From the NCBI GenBank assembly GCA_037447655.1, contig JBBHKE010003490.1, forward strand, positions 212,504-276,503: DNA of 64,000 nucleotides, read 5' to 3'. The stretch comes from Zygnema cylindricum (taxonomy: Eukaryota; Streptophyta; Zygnematophyceae; Zygnematales; Zygnemataceae). How positions within the stretch are numbered: the stretch's first letter is position 1; every line of letters starts with the position of its first letter. The translations under genes and the position numbers were made by a program. Below, in pieces: positions 40,880-55,800 of the stretch. The notes beneath the pieces were generated by a model. The model was not told where the DNA came from and searched no databases. It was given only the letters and a program-made list of their open reading frames with translations.

Positions 40880-43800
40880 GTGAGAGAGGAGGGAGAGGGA
40901 AGAAAACTGCTTAACCTATTAGGGGCTTATTTAGTTATTTTCTTGATTCATTTGTTTTTGTGATTCAATGTTTTTCTTGATTCAACAATTTCCTTTATTT
41001 GGCTATTCTTGATTCATTGCTAATCTGAAGATAAAATGATCAAGATCATGCTAATATGACTGCTCTTTTCTAGCCAATAGGTCAATCCCTTAATTTGCTC
41101 TTGAAAATAGCTACCACATTTCCACAAAACGTTAAAAAAAATCCAACTTTGTTAGTCCCCAGGTTAGGAAACCATTGCAGAGTTTAGAAAGCAGGAATTA
41201 TTGCTGCATTTGGAGATTAAAAAAATAAAATCCGCACGACACATGAATGATTTGTAGTAGGTATTTCGAATACTCTGTTGGGGGTAACGCAATATTGAAA
41301 ATGATTTTACTCTTATTTTTTGCCCCACTGGGTTAAACGCGTACAAAATTTGAAAAGACAGAAAATCGGCAATAAATTGCGAGAAAATGGCCTTTATTTT
41401 ACATTTTTTCGAAATTAGGGTTTTTATTGTCATGAAATGCACCCGTTTATATTCTTTGGATGCATTGCTGAGATTATCTATAGTTCTGAAATTCTAAAAG
41501 TTTATTCAAGTGATTCCTACATGATTTTTTTCTTTGTACGAAAACGTTTCCGAGTTCGCCGAGAAAATTCATAATATCGCAAGAAAAGGGAATGAAACCT
41601 GTCCGAATAGGTTGTAGGTCCAAATTGTCCAACTCCAGTTTTAACATTACCAGTTTTGATTTGAATTGAACATTTGAATAGTGCTTTTGAAGTACGATGT
41701 TTCTGTACTTTTAATTGCAATTTTCACTAGTTTAGTAGTGCTATCAGATCATCTAATGACCAACTGTAGATGAAATGTTTTTCAAGATCTAATTAACTTT
41801 CCTAGTACTTAGTAGTTTTTTTTATGCACTCAAGATCATATTCACATGATTGCGCCTTGTCTCGTGATCATTAGGTTTTTGGATCATTCTATGTTAGTAT
41901 TAGGATATTGGTTGTCTGCAAATTGCAAGTTTTTTGTTTAGCATATTAAGCTAAAATTTTCTCACTAATGAATCACGCAATTTATGAATGTCGAAATCAT
42001 TTCCTAATGTTTCACCAAATTACGCTAGTTATCTGTCCTTCGCCTTGTTTGCATCTTTTATAGGGCTTTTGGGCATTTTCGCTTTGTCTACATTGTCCGA
42101 TCTAACACCGACATGTTTTAGGTTTGTTGTCGGTTTATGTTCGATTTTTTGAGTTTTTTGGGTTTAGCTTCACGTGGACAATTTACTGGATAAAAACTGA
42201 CTGGAAAAAGTCGCAACTTGTAGAATTAAAGAGCACTAATAGCTGTGGGACGCAAATTATAACGACGGTAAAAAGTAATTTGCGAAGAAGAAACTGTGCT
42301 TACTTGGCTATTTCAAATATGTTTTTATTCGATGTTGTTTACGAATGTATTCAAGTGATTGCGAATGGGTACGAGTGGGAAGCTGAGTTATTTTCTGCCT
42401 ACTTATCTAAGGTAATTTTAGTTCTGGTGTGCTAATTCTGGTGCGAAAAATCCTGATTATGATTCTCTTTGCTTTCTCTTTGATTATCTTCTACACTCTT
42501 GCAGATATTTTACTGGACGTCGTTAAAACCTTCAAATGTCAAGATGAAACTATTTCCAAAACTTGGAATAAGTCTAATGACTGCAAAAAATGGACGGGCG
42601 TGACATGTGACGTGACTGGAAATGTGATCGAACTGTAAGTTTATTACATGACGTAATGACACAACATAATAGATGTTCATTTTAGGAAATGGGGCCCCCA
42701 TTTTAGTAGTCCTCGTTTCTTCATGGACAGTTAGAGCATGCGTATAAATGGTTTTTTATTTGTCAATTTCTGCAATATTTAAGTTATGAGATATGATGAG
42801 CAATTTAGTTGTGGTTAAGCTTCATATCCACAACTGGCCTATTCACAATTCTTTGTAGTAATGATGAGAAATAACTGTGTTTCAATTTTTTAAGCAAAGA
42901 AATTTAATTTGTTTCTTGAAATGTTACCATTGACCATGTGTTTTCGACTACACCTTTTTGTTTGTAGGGTTTTGAGCACTGTAAATATAACTCATCCGAA
43001 TGGCACAACTCTTGTAAAGAGTACTATTACCCCGGACACATTTATATCTGACGACTATGGCAATCTTTTGAGTGGGAGAATTTCAGCGAAAATCTCCAAG
43101 CTCACAACTCTTCAAATTTTGTGAGTAAAATGCATAAGTGGTTGTTTTGTTTCTATACGTCTCTCTCAATTGGATAATCTGGGTTTTCAAGGCTTCCTAC
43201 GCGTAGGAAACATAGCTTTGACGTTAATGTATCATACAAAAAGTAAAATGTGATCTACGCTAAACAAATCGTTATCCATGAAACAATGCGTTTATAATAC
43301 TGTTGCCCTCCGAGGACACCCACATCTCTAATGCAAGCATACATGTACAACTCGATGACCGCAAGATATGGTTCATGATAATGTGAACATCAGTTTAGTG
43401 GTATTTATTATGAACTTGCAATTTATTTAAGTGTCTTCAGTCTTGTCATTAGATCGGTTCAGGCAACTTCGCATCCTTTTTACACCGAAAATTCGAGTCC
43501 AATGCCAAATGAACTTTGGCAAGTCAATTTTACATTATTGAGGTGTACTTCATCCCTTGTTTTTGAGCCCATGACGTAATGAAAGCTTTAGTAGACATCT
43601 TTTCCATGTAAGTTTGCATAATATGGCTATAATCCTTTTTTTTTTCTCGCTGCCCATATACTCTACGACTTTTGAAACAGGCCATGAACACTTTTTTCGT
43701 TTTGAAACATGGAAGAAATAGAACAACAAGAACAATATGAAAAAGACAAGGAAATAACATCCATTGAAGAACTAGCTTGGCGCATTTGAATTCATCGAGA

Positions 43801-46800
43801 CACCTCACTGCTTTCAACAGAGGATGTCATGGACAATATGAAGTTATTGACAACTCAGGTTAACTTTTTTTGTAACTGCTATGTTGTTGGTCCTAGATTG
43901 TTGCTGAGTGACCTATTTTAAATCCGTTTCCGATCAGCTTGGGATCATAGGTGGAAAATGAGAGGCACTACACCGCCCATCGTTTTTAGTGTTAATAACA
44001 CTAATTCTGTCGCGACTTTTTTTGGCCAAAAATCACAAAATAGTCTTAAAAACATTATTTAAAGAAGTGGACCAAAATCAGCCACGTCACCTTGCACTAA
44101 ATTAGTATTATTAATTCTAATTTCGCATTTACACTAATTTTTCTTTAACACTAATAACGATGAGCAGTGTAGTTGGCATGGCTGCCAACTGACATTAGGC
44201 AGAATCTGTATCCTTCGAGTAAAATTCTTTCTCGATGTGATCGTTTTTCTCTTAATCTTCCTACAAAGATAAATTCCCTATATTCGCTGCTTAGAAAAAC
44301 AAAGCATTGTCCCATATCCAATGTTCAATCTCCAACGTCAAATGTTCAGATGGTCCAAAATGAAAGATGCAGTCCACATAGGGAATCGTGCACACTACAT
44401 GTCCAGCACAAGATCTTCAAGCAAAAAGCATGAATATGGTTTTTAACTACACTTCTTGTTTTAAATTAGCACAAGAACAATTCTTTTGTTAACTATGATT
44501 CAATTATTTTTTATTTTTTTGCATATGCTTAAGTGTTCTTTCAAAGCGCGAGTGTGGACAGAGGAGTCTTATCTATCCTGGATAATCATTCATTTGGGTG
44601 AATCATTTATGGTTTTGATAAACATTGTTTGTTAGAATATTGATAAACATGTCTTGTTGTCCGCTTTTTTTTCAGAAAGTTAAACTGCGAATAACATTGA
44701 GCTATGTGTAACTGGTTGGTACCCTTCGAAAATTGGCCCAATAACACCCACAACTATGGTTTTGTAATTGTTTTTGCAGAGTTTTGCACACAAATGGTCT
44801 TAATGGCACCATACCGTCAACCATTGGAAACCTAATCAACTTAAGGATTCTGTATGTTTCATAGACCTTGCTCATCATTTCATTACCTCTTCGTCTTCCC
44901 TCATTGTCTTTTCCCTCATTCTACGATTTTGCTTGTGGTACTCTCTGAAATCAAAATAGGCATTTTATTTATCTTCTGCGCAAGTAAATGCCTTTTATCT
45001 AAGGACTAGATTGTTTTGACAACGCTGGCTCATGTGCAAGTGTAGCACTTGTTTGTATTTTAACTGATTGATGAACGTAACAATTGATTTGTAGTAAAAG
45101 TTTGATTTAACATATGCATCAAAGATTTATTTACATTAAATGGGAAAGGAAATGCATTTTAGTTTATTATATTATACACTTGTTGTGAGGTGTAGTTTTT
45201 GTTTTGTGGCTTTTTCTTGACGACTCATACCACATGTTATTTTTCTCCTATGAGTTATAGGGACTTGGGCGATAATTTTCTTCAAGGTTCTGTTCCAGCA
45301 AGTATCGGAAACTTGACACAGCTGATTTACCTGTGAGTGTCAAAATGCTCCAATTTTTCTTTTTCTTTTCTTCACTGTGTCCAAAGAATTGCGAGCACAG
45401 TAAGTCGTCATATTATCCTGTGTAATTGATTGCGAATATATTTGTCAACACATTTGTCAACAGGCTATGATTTAATTTTCAGTTCTTATGGAATACATAT
45501 GGTATAGTAACCATGACACCCGTGGAATTTAAGGATTTCATTAACTTTAAAAACTAAACATTCAAAACAAGAAAAACTGAACAGATTGAAACAAGGGAAA
45601 GTGTTTCATATGTATTGGTTTAATGCAATAGATACTGTCATCAATGTTTGAGAAATTTAATATCATTATCACAAAGGTTGGAATAGGATTAGCAAAGTCC
45701 TTTTTTACATCCTCATCTTAGCCCCTAGGGCAAATAACGTGGCTTAACTACCATTTTACTGCTCGCATGATAGAATCATGAACACTCCATATTGAAGGTT
45801 TGAAGTAAAGGCCATAGTGATTGTCCACATTAAATTTGTGTCTTGACTTCATTTTCTTTGTTCATCAATTGCCTTTCACAACACGCAATCGTCTGGTGTT
45901 CGCAAGAGATTCAATGAAACAATAAATTCTCTCTTAAATATTTACTTCATGCACACAACAATATTTTGGATAAAAGTTTTGAATTTTTCTCTTTGTTAAA
46001 AATAAGATGATGCTTATAGGGACAACTGGGAAACAACGGCTTATTACTAAAAGGTCCTCCACTACATATAACAATGGACACAAATATTATTTTTGCTTTT
46101 ACAATATCACTGAAGCTGTATGTTCTCAGAAAAGGAAATACAAGCGGATAGCGAATCATTGAAAGTTCACAATAATGCACAAAACCTTATTCCAATGTGC
46201 TTGTCACTTCAAATTTTGCACTTTTACTTCATGGGTGTATCCTTTTGTGACAATTTCCGTACATACTAAGTTACAAACCTCCTTATGTGCATCTCCTACT
46301 TAAGTGGGAAACAAAGTTACCAACCTACTTGTGGAAAGTCTCTAACTAACTTAGGTATGTTGCGGCTGTGTTAGAATAACAACGTTGGTAGTCAGCGTGG
46401 CTCAATTTTGTCGTGCGTCACGTCCGCATTTTTTTTTTCATATTGTTTCATTGGTACTATTTCCCGTTTGTAAGTTTTTCATTTCGTGTACATGGTTAGT
46501 TTCTTTTCATTTCTTGCAATATTTTAATTTTTAAGTACAGGAGTCTTATTAGTTTCGTTCCTATTCTCGTTTGACGCCGTTTTTTAATTTACGTCTAAGC
46601 TCAATGTGATACTTTGCGAATTAGATTTCTACATTCAATTCGGCGGCGAAGTTAAAAAGCCAGCTTCTGAGTGAGTTAATGAAACGAGTAAGCAACATAT
46701 ATCATAATGTATGAGAAAGGACTTAGACATAATATGAGTATATTTTGCCGAGTGTTCATCTTGTCTCTATCTTGTCGTTATGCGCATTCAATGTATGTAA

Positions 46801-49800
46801 TGTCAGATGTTCATGTTTCGATTCAATTTGGCTTCCGCATTTAGAAATTTTACAATTTTGTGCGCATTTCGTTTTAATGTTGACGCAGTTGTGTTTTGTA
46901 CTAAATATTTAAATACGGTCGAAAACACGCAAAACATTCACATAATTGTGCCTTTAACCTTCTGGCAAGGTAGATTTGTATCATAGCCACCACTTTCAAG
47001 GAATATTAGGCAAAAAATTGGGATATTCAAAGAATGGAATTGCACTTTAAATGTTTGGCATTTTCGGTTGGGACCACCTTTTTTTTCATGCTGGCGACCT
47101 GTCCGGGAACTTGTTGGGAAAGAAAAATGAAAAATTGACAAATGAAAAGTGAAAAATGAAAATTTGACTTCCACAGATTTTATATACGTAAAATTTGACA
47201 ATTTTGTATGGCCAATTATGGTTGACGAACATTTTTTGGGTTTGCCGAATACAAAGATCTTATATCGAATCTGATACAGCTGTGATCTAAGTCAAAGTCT
47301 TTCCCATTTGTCCAAAGCATTATTGTTAGACAGCAAAATGTTGTCCAAGTGCAAACCTTTATGGTCCATATGAGGTTCACTGCAACGGCCATAGCTTTTT
47401 TTAGGGTATTTTAGGGTTTTTTAGTAATCTGTACTCAATATAAATCTCTTGCCACCCTTCACTACTACATTTAGCCTAGACATACCAATTCCACAAACTC
47501 GTAAGAGCTAAAATCATTAGTGGCTTTTACATGCAATCATACTCTCGCTAAAATTAATATAGCTAATTGCAATGGGATCAAGATTTTGTAAACCTTAACT
47601 TGACCTTTTGCTAAACTTGTTCTGTATGGCTGTTATCTCAAAATTTAAGATTCAAAATATGACAAAGTTAAACAGTTATCATTGAATGTGACATCTACAT
47701 GTTTTTGCATCTTTCTGACATATGGGCATTATGTTTTATGACATATGTATGTGTCTGTGTACGCAGGGATTTGAGTCATAATTATTTCAAAGTTGGTGAA
47801 GACCAATTTAGTGAAACTTTGGGATCAGCATTAAATGGGACTCTACCATTAGAATTGGGGAATCTTATCAATCTGGAATACTTGTACGCTTCTAACCTAT
47901 ATTATTTTTGGTCGAAAATTTTGGACTTGGGAGTCTAATCAATACTTGTGCGCTTCTAACCTTAGGTTTGTTTGTTGGAAAATTTAAAACTTGGAGTTTA
48001 ATCAAGAAAACTTGTATAGCTCTAATCTTCATTTTGTTTGCTAGAAGATCTAGAATTGGAAAATTTGGCAATTTTATATTTTTGGTAGCATATTTTATAC
48101 AAATTGATCAATCAATTCAAATCAGATTGTGGATTTCAAATTATTGAATATGTATCTCTGTGTTATAGTGGCTTGTGCACTTTAAAAAGTGCTTCATTTT
48201 CATTTAGCGATTAGTTTTAGGTTGATTTGATGTGATTCAAGATGGTTTTCATTTTTATTGGTTGTTTCATGCTGGATTGGCTTATGTATTCAAAAAGTAT
48301 TTCAAATGAAAACTGTCTTGTGCAGAGACCTTCAAGAGTGCAACTTCACAGGGACTTTTCCATCTTTGAAGAACCTGACAAAGCTAGTTTATTTGTGAGA
48401 GCCACAACACTTCTTAAGCTAGGAGGGCATATGATGAAAATTATGCATAATATGGAAGTTATTTTTGGTTAAGTTTCGGAAGGCTAACCAATGAGGGTTG
48501 CAAATGTGACACCTTTCTTTGTTTCCCATTATTTTTCTTTGGTATATATTACAAAATATTTGTTCTTTTATGGGAAAGGCACTTCTTTGATCATATGTTT
48601 CTGGACTGTTTAGAGTGCAGTAGAGGACAAACATGCTTGCTTTTCCAGCTATTTTGGATTTTTTGTGTTATCATACTAATCACTTGTGCCACTAGTTTTG
48701 ATCAAGGTGACATATTCCTGGAAGAAATATCTAGATGACCATACATTTTTCAAGTGCAAAACTTTTGTTGAATCTGTCACTAGTTTAATTCCATTAACAA
48801 GTCGTTTTTCTTCAGGCATCCTTGCCAGTACCTCAGTCTTTTCAACCCTTGTGTTTGACATTGCTTTTTATGTTTTTATGTTTTCCAGGAATCTTCAAGA
48901 TAATTCTTTCTATGGGACGTTTGATTTTCTTGGGAATTTCACTGATCTTTTAATCTTGTAATCCATCCTTTTCCTTGAACCACAAGTTCTGATTTTTAGG
49001 GGGACAAATTGTGAAAGATACGTTGGGAGATGGATAAAATAGACATAAAAACTATAGATAAAATGTGAAAGATTTGTTGGAGTTGGCTGAAATAGACATG
49101 AAATGATTGCTGTCCTAAGACAACATTTACTGCAGCGATATTGTATTGCTTTTGCCTAGTGCTTCTTTAATATAAAAGCGTTACCAAACATTTTTTTTGG
49201 AACATTTATGTTGGGCCCTTTTAAGCATTATGTTTTTAAAGAAGATTTGCTTAACTGTTTATCAGTTGTACTCATGATAACGATTTCTCAATTTTTTCTC
49301 TTAAGGCAATTACCTCTTTAGTGCCTTTGGTGGTTGTAATGAAGTCTTTGCATGTCAGTTTAAGAAAAGTTAAATAAAGCTATTGAGTCTTTGAATGTAA
49401 GTAGCATGTTTAAATTTTGTGTCTTTCCTTTTGCTTGCAGGATCGTAGATAATAACAAGTTTGACTTTGGAGAATTTCCTGCGATTATCGGAAGTTACAC
49501 GAAATTGACAAAGTTGTAGGTGGTTCCAATCATATCAGGCTCTTAACTCCAGGTCTTTGTAGCTTTCATAAATTTAATAATAATTTAACATAATTTTTTT
49601 TTTTTTTTTTTTTTTACTGTGTTTTAAAAGTTCTTTATGCATTGCTAGAAATTGAATACAGTTTGGAGCTGTTCGTTTGGAAAACATTCTTTTCTTTCGC
49701 AAATAGATAATTTGAAAACTCATTTGTAAATGCCATACTGAATAAGCACGGAAATCCTGGTGGTGAATTCGAAAAAGGAACATTTTAACGCTGTCTCTGA

Positions 49801-52800
49801 AATTTGTCTCGTTCAATTAAACCAGGAATGCTGGCTTTTAGTGAAAGGCTTTCTGGCACATGTGAGGTTAATTGACATTCTGATCATTGTGATCCTAAAA
49901 TAAGTAAGTAAAAAGGGTTTATAAACAAGCAGTTGGTCAAAAACAGTTTTTCCATCAGAAAAAAGACAGTATATCTGATGACATGTTAACAAAGGACTTT
50001 TCTCTTTAGGATGAGAAAAAAAAAACCCTTCAATTACTTGCCGGTTAGTGTAATTAAGTTGTTTACAAACCCAGTTTGGATTTTCAGTGCGCATACTCAC
50101 AAGTATCGGAAAACTCACATGTGTTGTTTTTTTCCTTTATTCGTTAAAATCTCAAAAGCTTGGGCTTTAAATTCATGTGTGATAATTTTGTTCTCTACCA
50201 ATCGTGTGCAGGAGCATGGTGGATTCTGGACTTACTGGCGCAGTACCAAACGAAGTTACCAAACTTTTAATGTTGCAAACCTTGTACGTATATTTACAGG
50301 ACAAGAATTGTCGTACGGAGGTTCGAATAATGTTATTACAAAACTTTCAATGCTGCAAACTTTGTATGTATATTTACTTAACAAGAGATGTTTTGATGAC
50401 GGATTCACGGATTCAGCTAAGTTTGTTTGTATTCTTAGGGGAAAATATTTGACGTCGATGTTGAGATGCTTGTGTCGATTATGTATTATTAATTATCGGT
50501 TGTTAATTGTCATAGTTAATTGTTCTTGTTTGCAAGACCTCTCTATATAAAGCAGTTTTACGCTTTCAAATATGTTCTGTGATCATTCCCTTATCCTTGC
50601 CGTCCATTTTGCTTGTCTTTAGAAGTTACCTTTTTGTTTGAAGATTCGCTTGCTTCATACGTACTTTGTTTATGAAAGTGAAAGCCACTCCTGAATGCAT
50701 TTTAACATGATTTGTTATTTCTCTGAGCCTGTGAAAAGATGAAATAATGTAAGAAAGCTTGTGAAGCGAGGAGATGATGAGCGTGGGAAAATGAGGTATT
50801 CAGAGCCTTTAAAAGGATGGAAATGATGAGGGTGTGAAATGGTGCATTAAAGGCCCTTAAAATGATGGTTTTCCAGGAACTTATCAATGAACAGCTTATC
50901 TTCTATCCCTTCAGATTTTGGCAACCTCGTCGAATTGACAACTATGTAAGTTTCATACATAAGAGCTGCTCAATTTTGTTGTTTGTTTAAGTTGTATTGG
51001 TCTATTGGAAATACATAGAAAATCTAGGAAATACCATAGTCATTTGACCTCTTGGACTATGTTAGAGGAAATTGCAGTTTTTTTATTTATTTTTTAATCT
51101 CCGTTCTTTATTCATAGCAGGCAACTAGTATTTTTTGACTTGTTTTCTATAATTCCCTCATATTGAAGCATCTATTTCAGCGTTCTGGCCTTGTGTCATT
51201 AGAATAAATGAATTGACCGTGAAAACGGGTAAATTTCCAAATCAAAATTTGAATATTCAAATAAATTTTCTGTTGTTGTACTCTTACAAAAACTTCGCAA
51301 ATTTCCAAATCAAAATTTGAATATTCAAATAAATTTTCTGTTCTTGAACTCTTACAGAAACCTCGAAAACAATAAGCTCACTTCCCTAGAATCCCTGAGC
51401 CCTTTACAGAACTTGAAACATTTGTGAGTTTTCCAAACCATTTCACAATGCAGCGGTATTTTATTATCTATCAACGTTTTGACCAGGTATCAAGTATCTC
51501 CTTTTTTTATTTTTAAGCAAATTTCATCCTAGTCCATTCCATTTTGGTCATATTATTGGTTGTGACTTCAAACTTTTCAGTTTTTCTTTGGTGTTGCTGC
51601 TTTTTTTGCTATTGCCGGATGGTGATTTAGATAACCTGATTTTATTGCTTATTGAACCTTTTCACTTGGACGATTTCCATTCAATGAACTACCTAACAAT
51701 CTTATAACAATGCAGAGACGTCCACGTAAATGGCTTAACAGGATCGTTTCCTGATTTTTCCAACTTCTATAAGCTTGACTATTTGTAAGTTCCGATTATC
51801 TCTCGGACAAGATTTGCGTTAGGATATAGATTATGTAGTTTTTTCCCAGTCCTAACAGTTTCAAAACAGTTGTGTTTTGTGTCATGAGAAGTTCATTTGT
51901 TCTCCCAAACTGTCCGTATACCAATTGTATTACTGCATTTTATGTTGTAACTATTGATCTGTCAGATATCGGGTTGAAACATCTTAATTTCTAATTGACT
52001 TGTTATATGTTGTGTTATATTTAGTTGTCTTCTCTATCAACCAAATCATAGGAAAGCCAAAACCACTGGAATGGTAGTCTAAGATGACGTGAACTCATAC
52101 GCTAAGGTTTAAACTTGAAGCACATTCCAATTTTATTTTTTTTGTTCCCTCGGTAATTTACGTATTTTATCCGATCACTTCAAATGTCTATGAAGATCTT
52201 CTGGTCATATTTGCAAGAGTTTTGCAAGAGTTTTGCAAGTTGTTTCCCGGACATTTGAAGTCCTGCTTATCGTTTAACAGGTCACATTTTAAATTTGATG
52301 AGTAATGTTTTTAAAAAACTGTTGACCACAATGCAGAGACGCGAGTGTTAATTTTTATTCAGGAGGCTTTCCTGCCTATTTTGGGAATTTCACCGAGTTA
52401 ATCTTTTTGTATGTATCTTATCCTCTCTAAATGATTTTTTTTTGTTGTCAAAAGCTCAAGTGCAATTTAAACCTGAAATTTGCAACATCTTAGCTTGCCT
52501 TACTTACAACCTTGCTAGTTGAATATTAGTTCTTAATTTTGCTTAATGTACCTGTATGTTCTATTCATCATGTTATGTTTCTCTTTCAAATTTCCAAGCA
52601 TTTTCTTGCATGCGACAAGCCTATTCCTTGTATTATACCGTCACACAGGGAGCTAATAAATGTTTGGTTCTGTTAGTATTTTGTAGAAACTTGAAACTTC
52701 CATTTTGTCATGCTTCTCTTTCCAAAGGATAACTCAGATTCATCAGCCTACTCATTGCTTTAATTTTGCCTTTTAAAATATTTACCTGATCTGGTTTCAT

Positions 52801-55800
52801 ATTTGTGCTTCAGAAACTTGGATAATAATAACCTTGGCGGACAAATACCTGAGACGCTAACCAATCTCAAGAATTTGGACACCTTGTAAGGATAAGGTTT
52901 TTAATGTGTAATCCCTTTTGTATCTTCTCTTGAGACAATGACGAAAGCCTCATTCTATAATTGTTCTTGAACAACAGAAGCCTTATATGATTTTTGTTTT
53001 TGAAATAATGAGAAAACCCTTAAAATGTGCGCAAAGCTGGGAAGGGGTTTCATAAAAGTGAAGCATAAGCTTATAACTATGGTTGCAGCAGCTATTTCTG
53101 GTTGTTTTATAAATGCTTTTTATTTTCGTTGTAAGATTAGATGACAGATTTGGTAAGTATATTACATAGTAGACAGGATTGTGTGTCTATTATAAGGTCA
53201 ACCCTATTTTCAAGTAACGCAAGCCAACGTGGTTATTTATATCGATTGTTTTAGTTCTCGATAGTTCTTAACAAGCCCTCTAACAATTTTATTTCCATAT
53301 TCTTAGCTTGAAATTCTAACTAGAGGATATGATTTTTCGCATTGGTTGACATAATCCTCTTACTCCTAGCAATGACGTTTTTTCTTTAATGTTTTTTTGA
53401 AGTCCTGAGCTGTCACATTGAAAGATTATTAGAACCCTGCATCCAAATAATATAATTTAATTGTTTAGATGTTTATCTGGTTTTGGATGGGAAAAGGAGT
53501 TGTGCCCAATGCGGATTGGAAGGACCAATACCTCCCAAAGTAGCAACTTTGCCAAACCTCAGTCTACTGTGAGTCACGCTCTTTCTGTAATTAACCTTTA
53601 CTTTTTTTGCCAACATTCTGGAGGATTGAATTGGTACCTTTGACAAAACTTTAACTAATTCGACTCAGGATTTTTTTTTATCCTCTCCTTTCAGTAATCT
53701 TGGTAGGAACTTGCTGACGGGAGAGATACCGGTGGACATCGGAGTTGGAAATTTAACGATAGTGTAAGATATATGTTGAAGGTTTCTTCTAGAACTTGTA
53801 ACTCTGTTGTCCGAATTGAAATTTATTACAATTTTCAAATCATGTTTCTGGATTTGAAAGTGTACATTTGGGTTACGGAAGCATGCAAATGTCAGTTTTG
53901 GTCCAGCTCTATTTCGTCACTGAAATTTTATGTACGCTAATATTTGTTTACTACAACTAATATAGGTCTCGAGTTAACTTCCTCTCTACATAAAATGGTG
54001 CTTTTTTGTGTGACTTTTGAGTCGTGGGAAAGGGGCAGCTGTTTGGATAGAAGTAGCTTCTATGTCTAACTCAGCTTTTTCTGCCTTCGTTTTTTTTTTT
54101 TTTGTCATTCACGTGTTATGAATGCGTTATTTTATCGGGAGAGTAGGGATTTGTCTTTCAACCAGCTCACCGGAACTATACCTGCGAGCATAAGAAAATC
54201 ACAAATATTTGAATTGTAAGTGAATGGACATTTCATGTATTGACCTTTGCTTGAAAGAGAGAGAGAGAGAGGGCGATGGGGAGGAGGAGGGGGGGAGGAT
54301 GGGTATGGGCGCAAATTTTTGATTCCTATTGATACCTTATGTCGTTTCTTTCATGGTTGACAATTGAGCAATTTATTTAGTTAGAGTCCAAACAGGAATG
54401 ATACAGGTTCTGAAGAATTGAAAATGAAATTTGGATTGAAGTATTTGTGTAGGGAGACAAATCACCGCTGGCATCTTCTGTAAAGCTTATTACCTCCTAA
54501 ATAGGAGATTTCTAAAGTTGTTCTATGGAATTTGTTTGTGTTTCTTTCTGAGACCACCTTGAGCAAAGGGAGCTATAAGCTGGTAATTAATTTCTCTCTG
54601 AAACTAAAGTTTCATTTTTTTCCTTAATTCTCTGTGTTGTCGAATGCAATGCAGGAAGCTTAATAATAATTTATTGTCCGGCGACATCGTAAATAGTTTA
54701 GCAGAGTACTTACAAACACTGTAAGTTACATGACATGATACATCTTGTACATCAAAGACAACAGGTTAAAAAGATGATTTTTTTTTGTGTTTTTTGCTGC
54801 TTTAAATAAGTTTAAAAAAAAGCATGTTTTTGCATAAAACTTCTAGATGTCAATTTCCATTGAGCTTGTCGACTTCAATGGGATTGCGTGACATTTTGGT
54901 TCAAAAACGATTCATTGTTAAATTTTGTGGTAAGAGAATTTTGTGGCATGTTTTCTACTGTAAACAATTGCAAGTTTACAAATTTACAAGCTTACAAGTC
55001 TATTAGTTGACAAGTTTATAAGTATAAAAGTTTAAAGTTTATAGGTTTTTTAGTATTCATTAGTTCACAATTTTAAAAGTTCGAGGTTTATAAGTTCACA
55101 AATTAGATGTTGACAAGTTATTCATATAACAAATATAAAAGTTTAGGATCCAGGGAGTGACAAGTGTACATACTCTTCTTGTTACAAGTGTACAAGAACT
55201 TGTTCACAATTTTTTGTCCCACTTTTAGGTTGTGTCTCAATATTGAGCTTAGGTGTCACTCTCTTTGATCCAGGTGGTTGTATTCCAATTCCTTCACTGG
55301 TGAAATTCCCAAAGAAATTGGATATTTAGCCTCTCTCAATGAAATGTAAGCTCTTCCAAATTCTCAAGGGAATCCCAAGCTATGCTACTACTGGCCAAAT
55401 TCTTAGTTTTCTAAAGTCTTCTTAGAATTTCGTATCACTGTTGTGTTTGACTTTTGCTTTCATTTACTTCTGTTTTGTGGGTTAAGTTTTTGTTTTAGAT
55501 CATCATTGTTACCATCTCCTTCAAAAAGACCTTTCAGTAAAACTTACAAAGTGAACTGTAAGATTTAATTCAAATCAACAATCAAGACAAAAGATGGGTT
55601 CAGATTTATCTTTTTCCAGCTTTGAATTGTGCTTTTCACCTCATTTTTTTTCGGGGATTATTATGCTGTAGGCAAAAAATCATAGGATTTTCTGATACAA
55701 ATGTTATGTTGATGGTTTTTTATATTCTTGAATGTCAAATGGTTTCAATGCAGCCAGTTGCAAGATAACCGTCTCGATTCCAATATTCCCTCTCAACTTT

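Noticed and set aside
43530-43817. 95-codon minus frame in intron 3
   Set aside because: No recognisable domain; lies antisense in an intron of a gene with consistent splicing.
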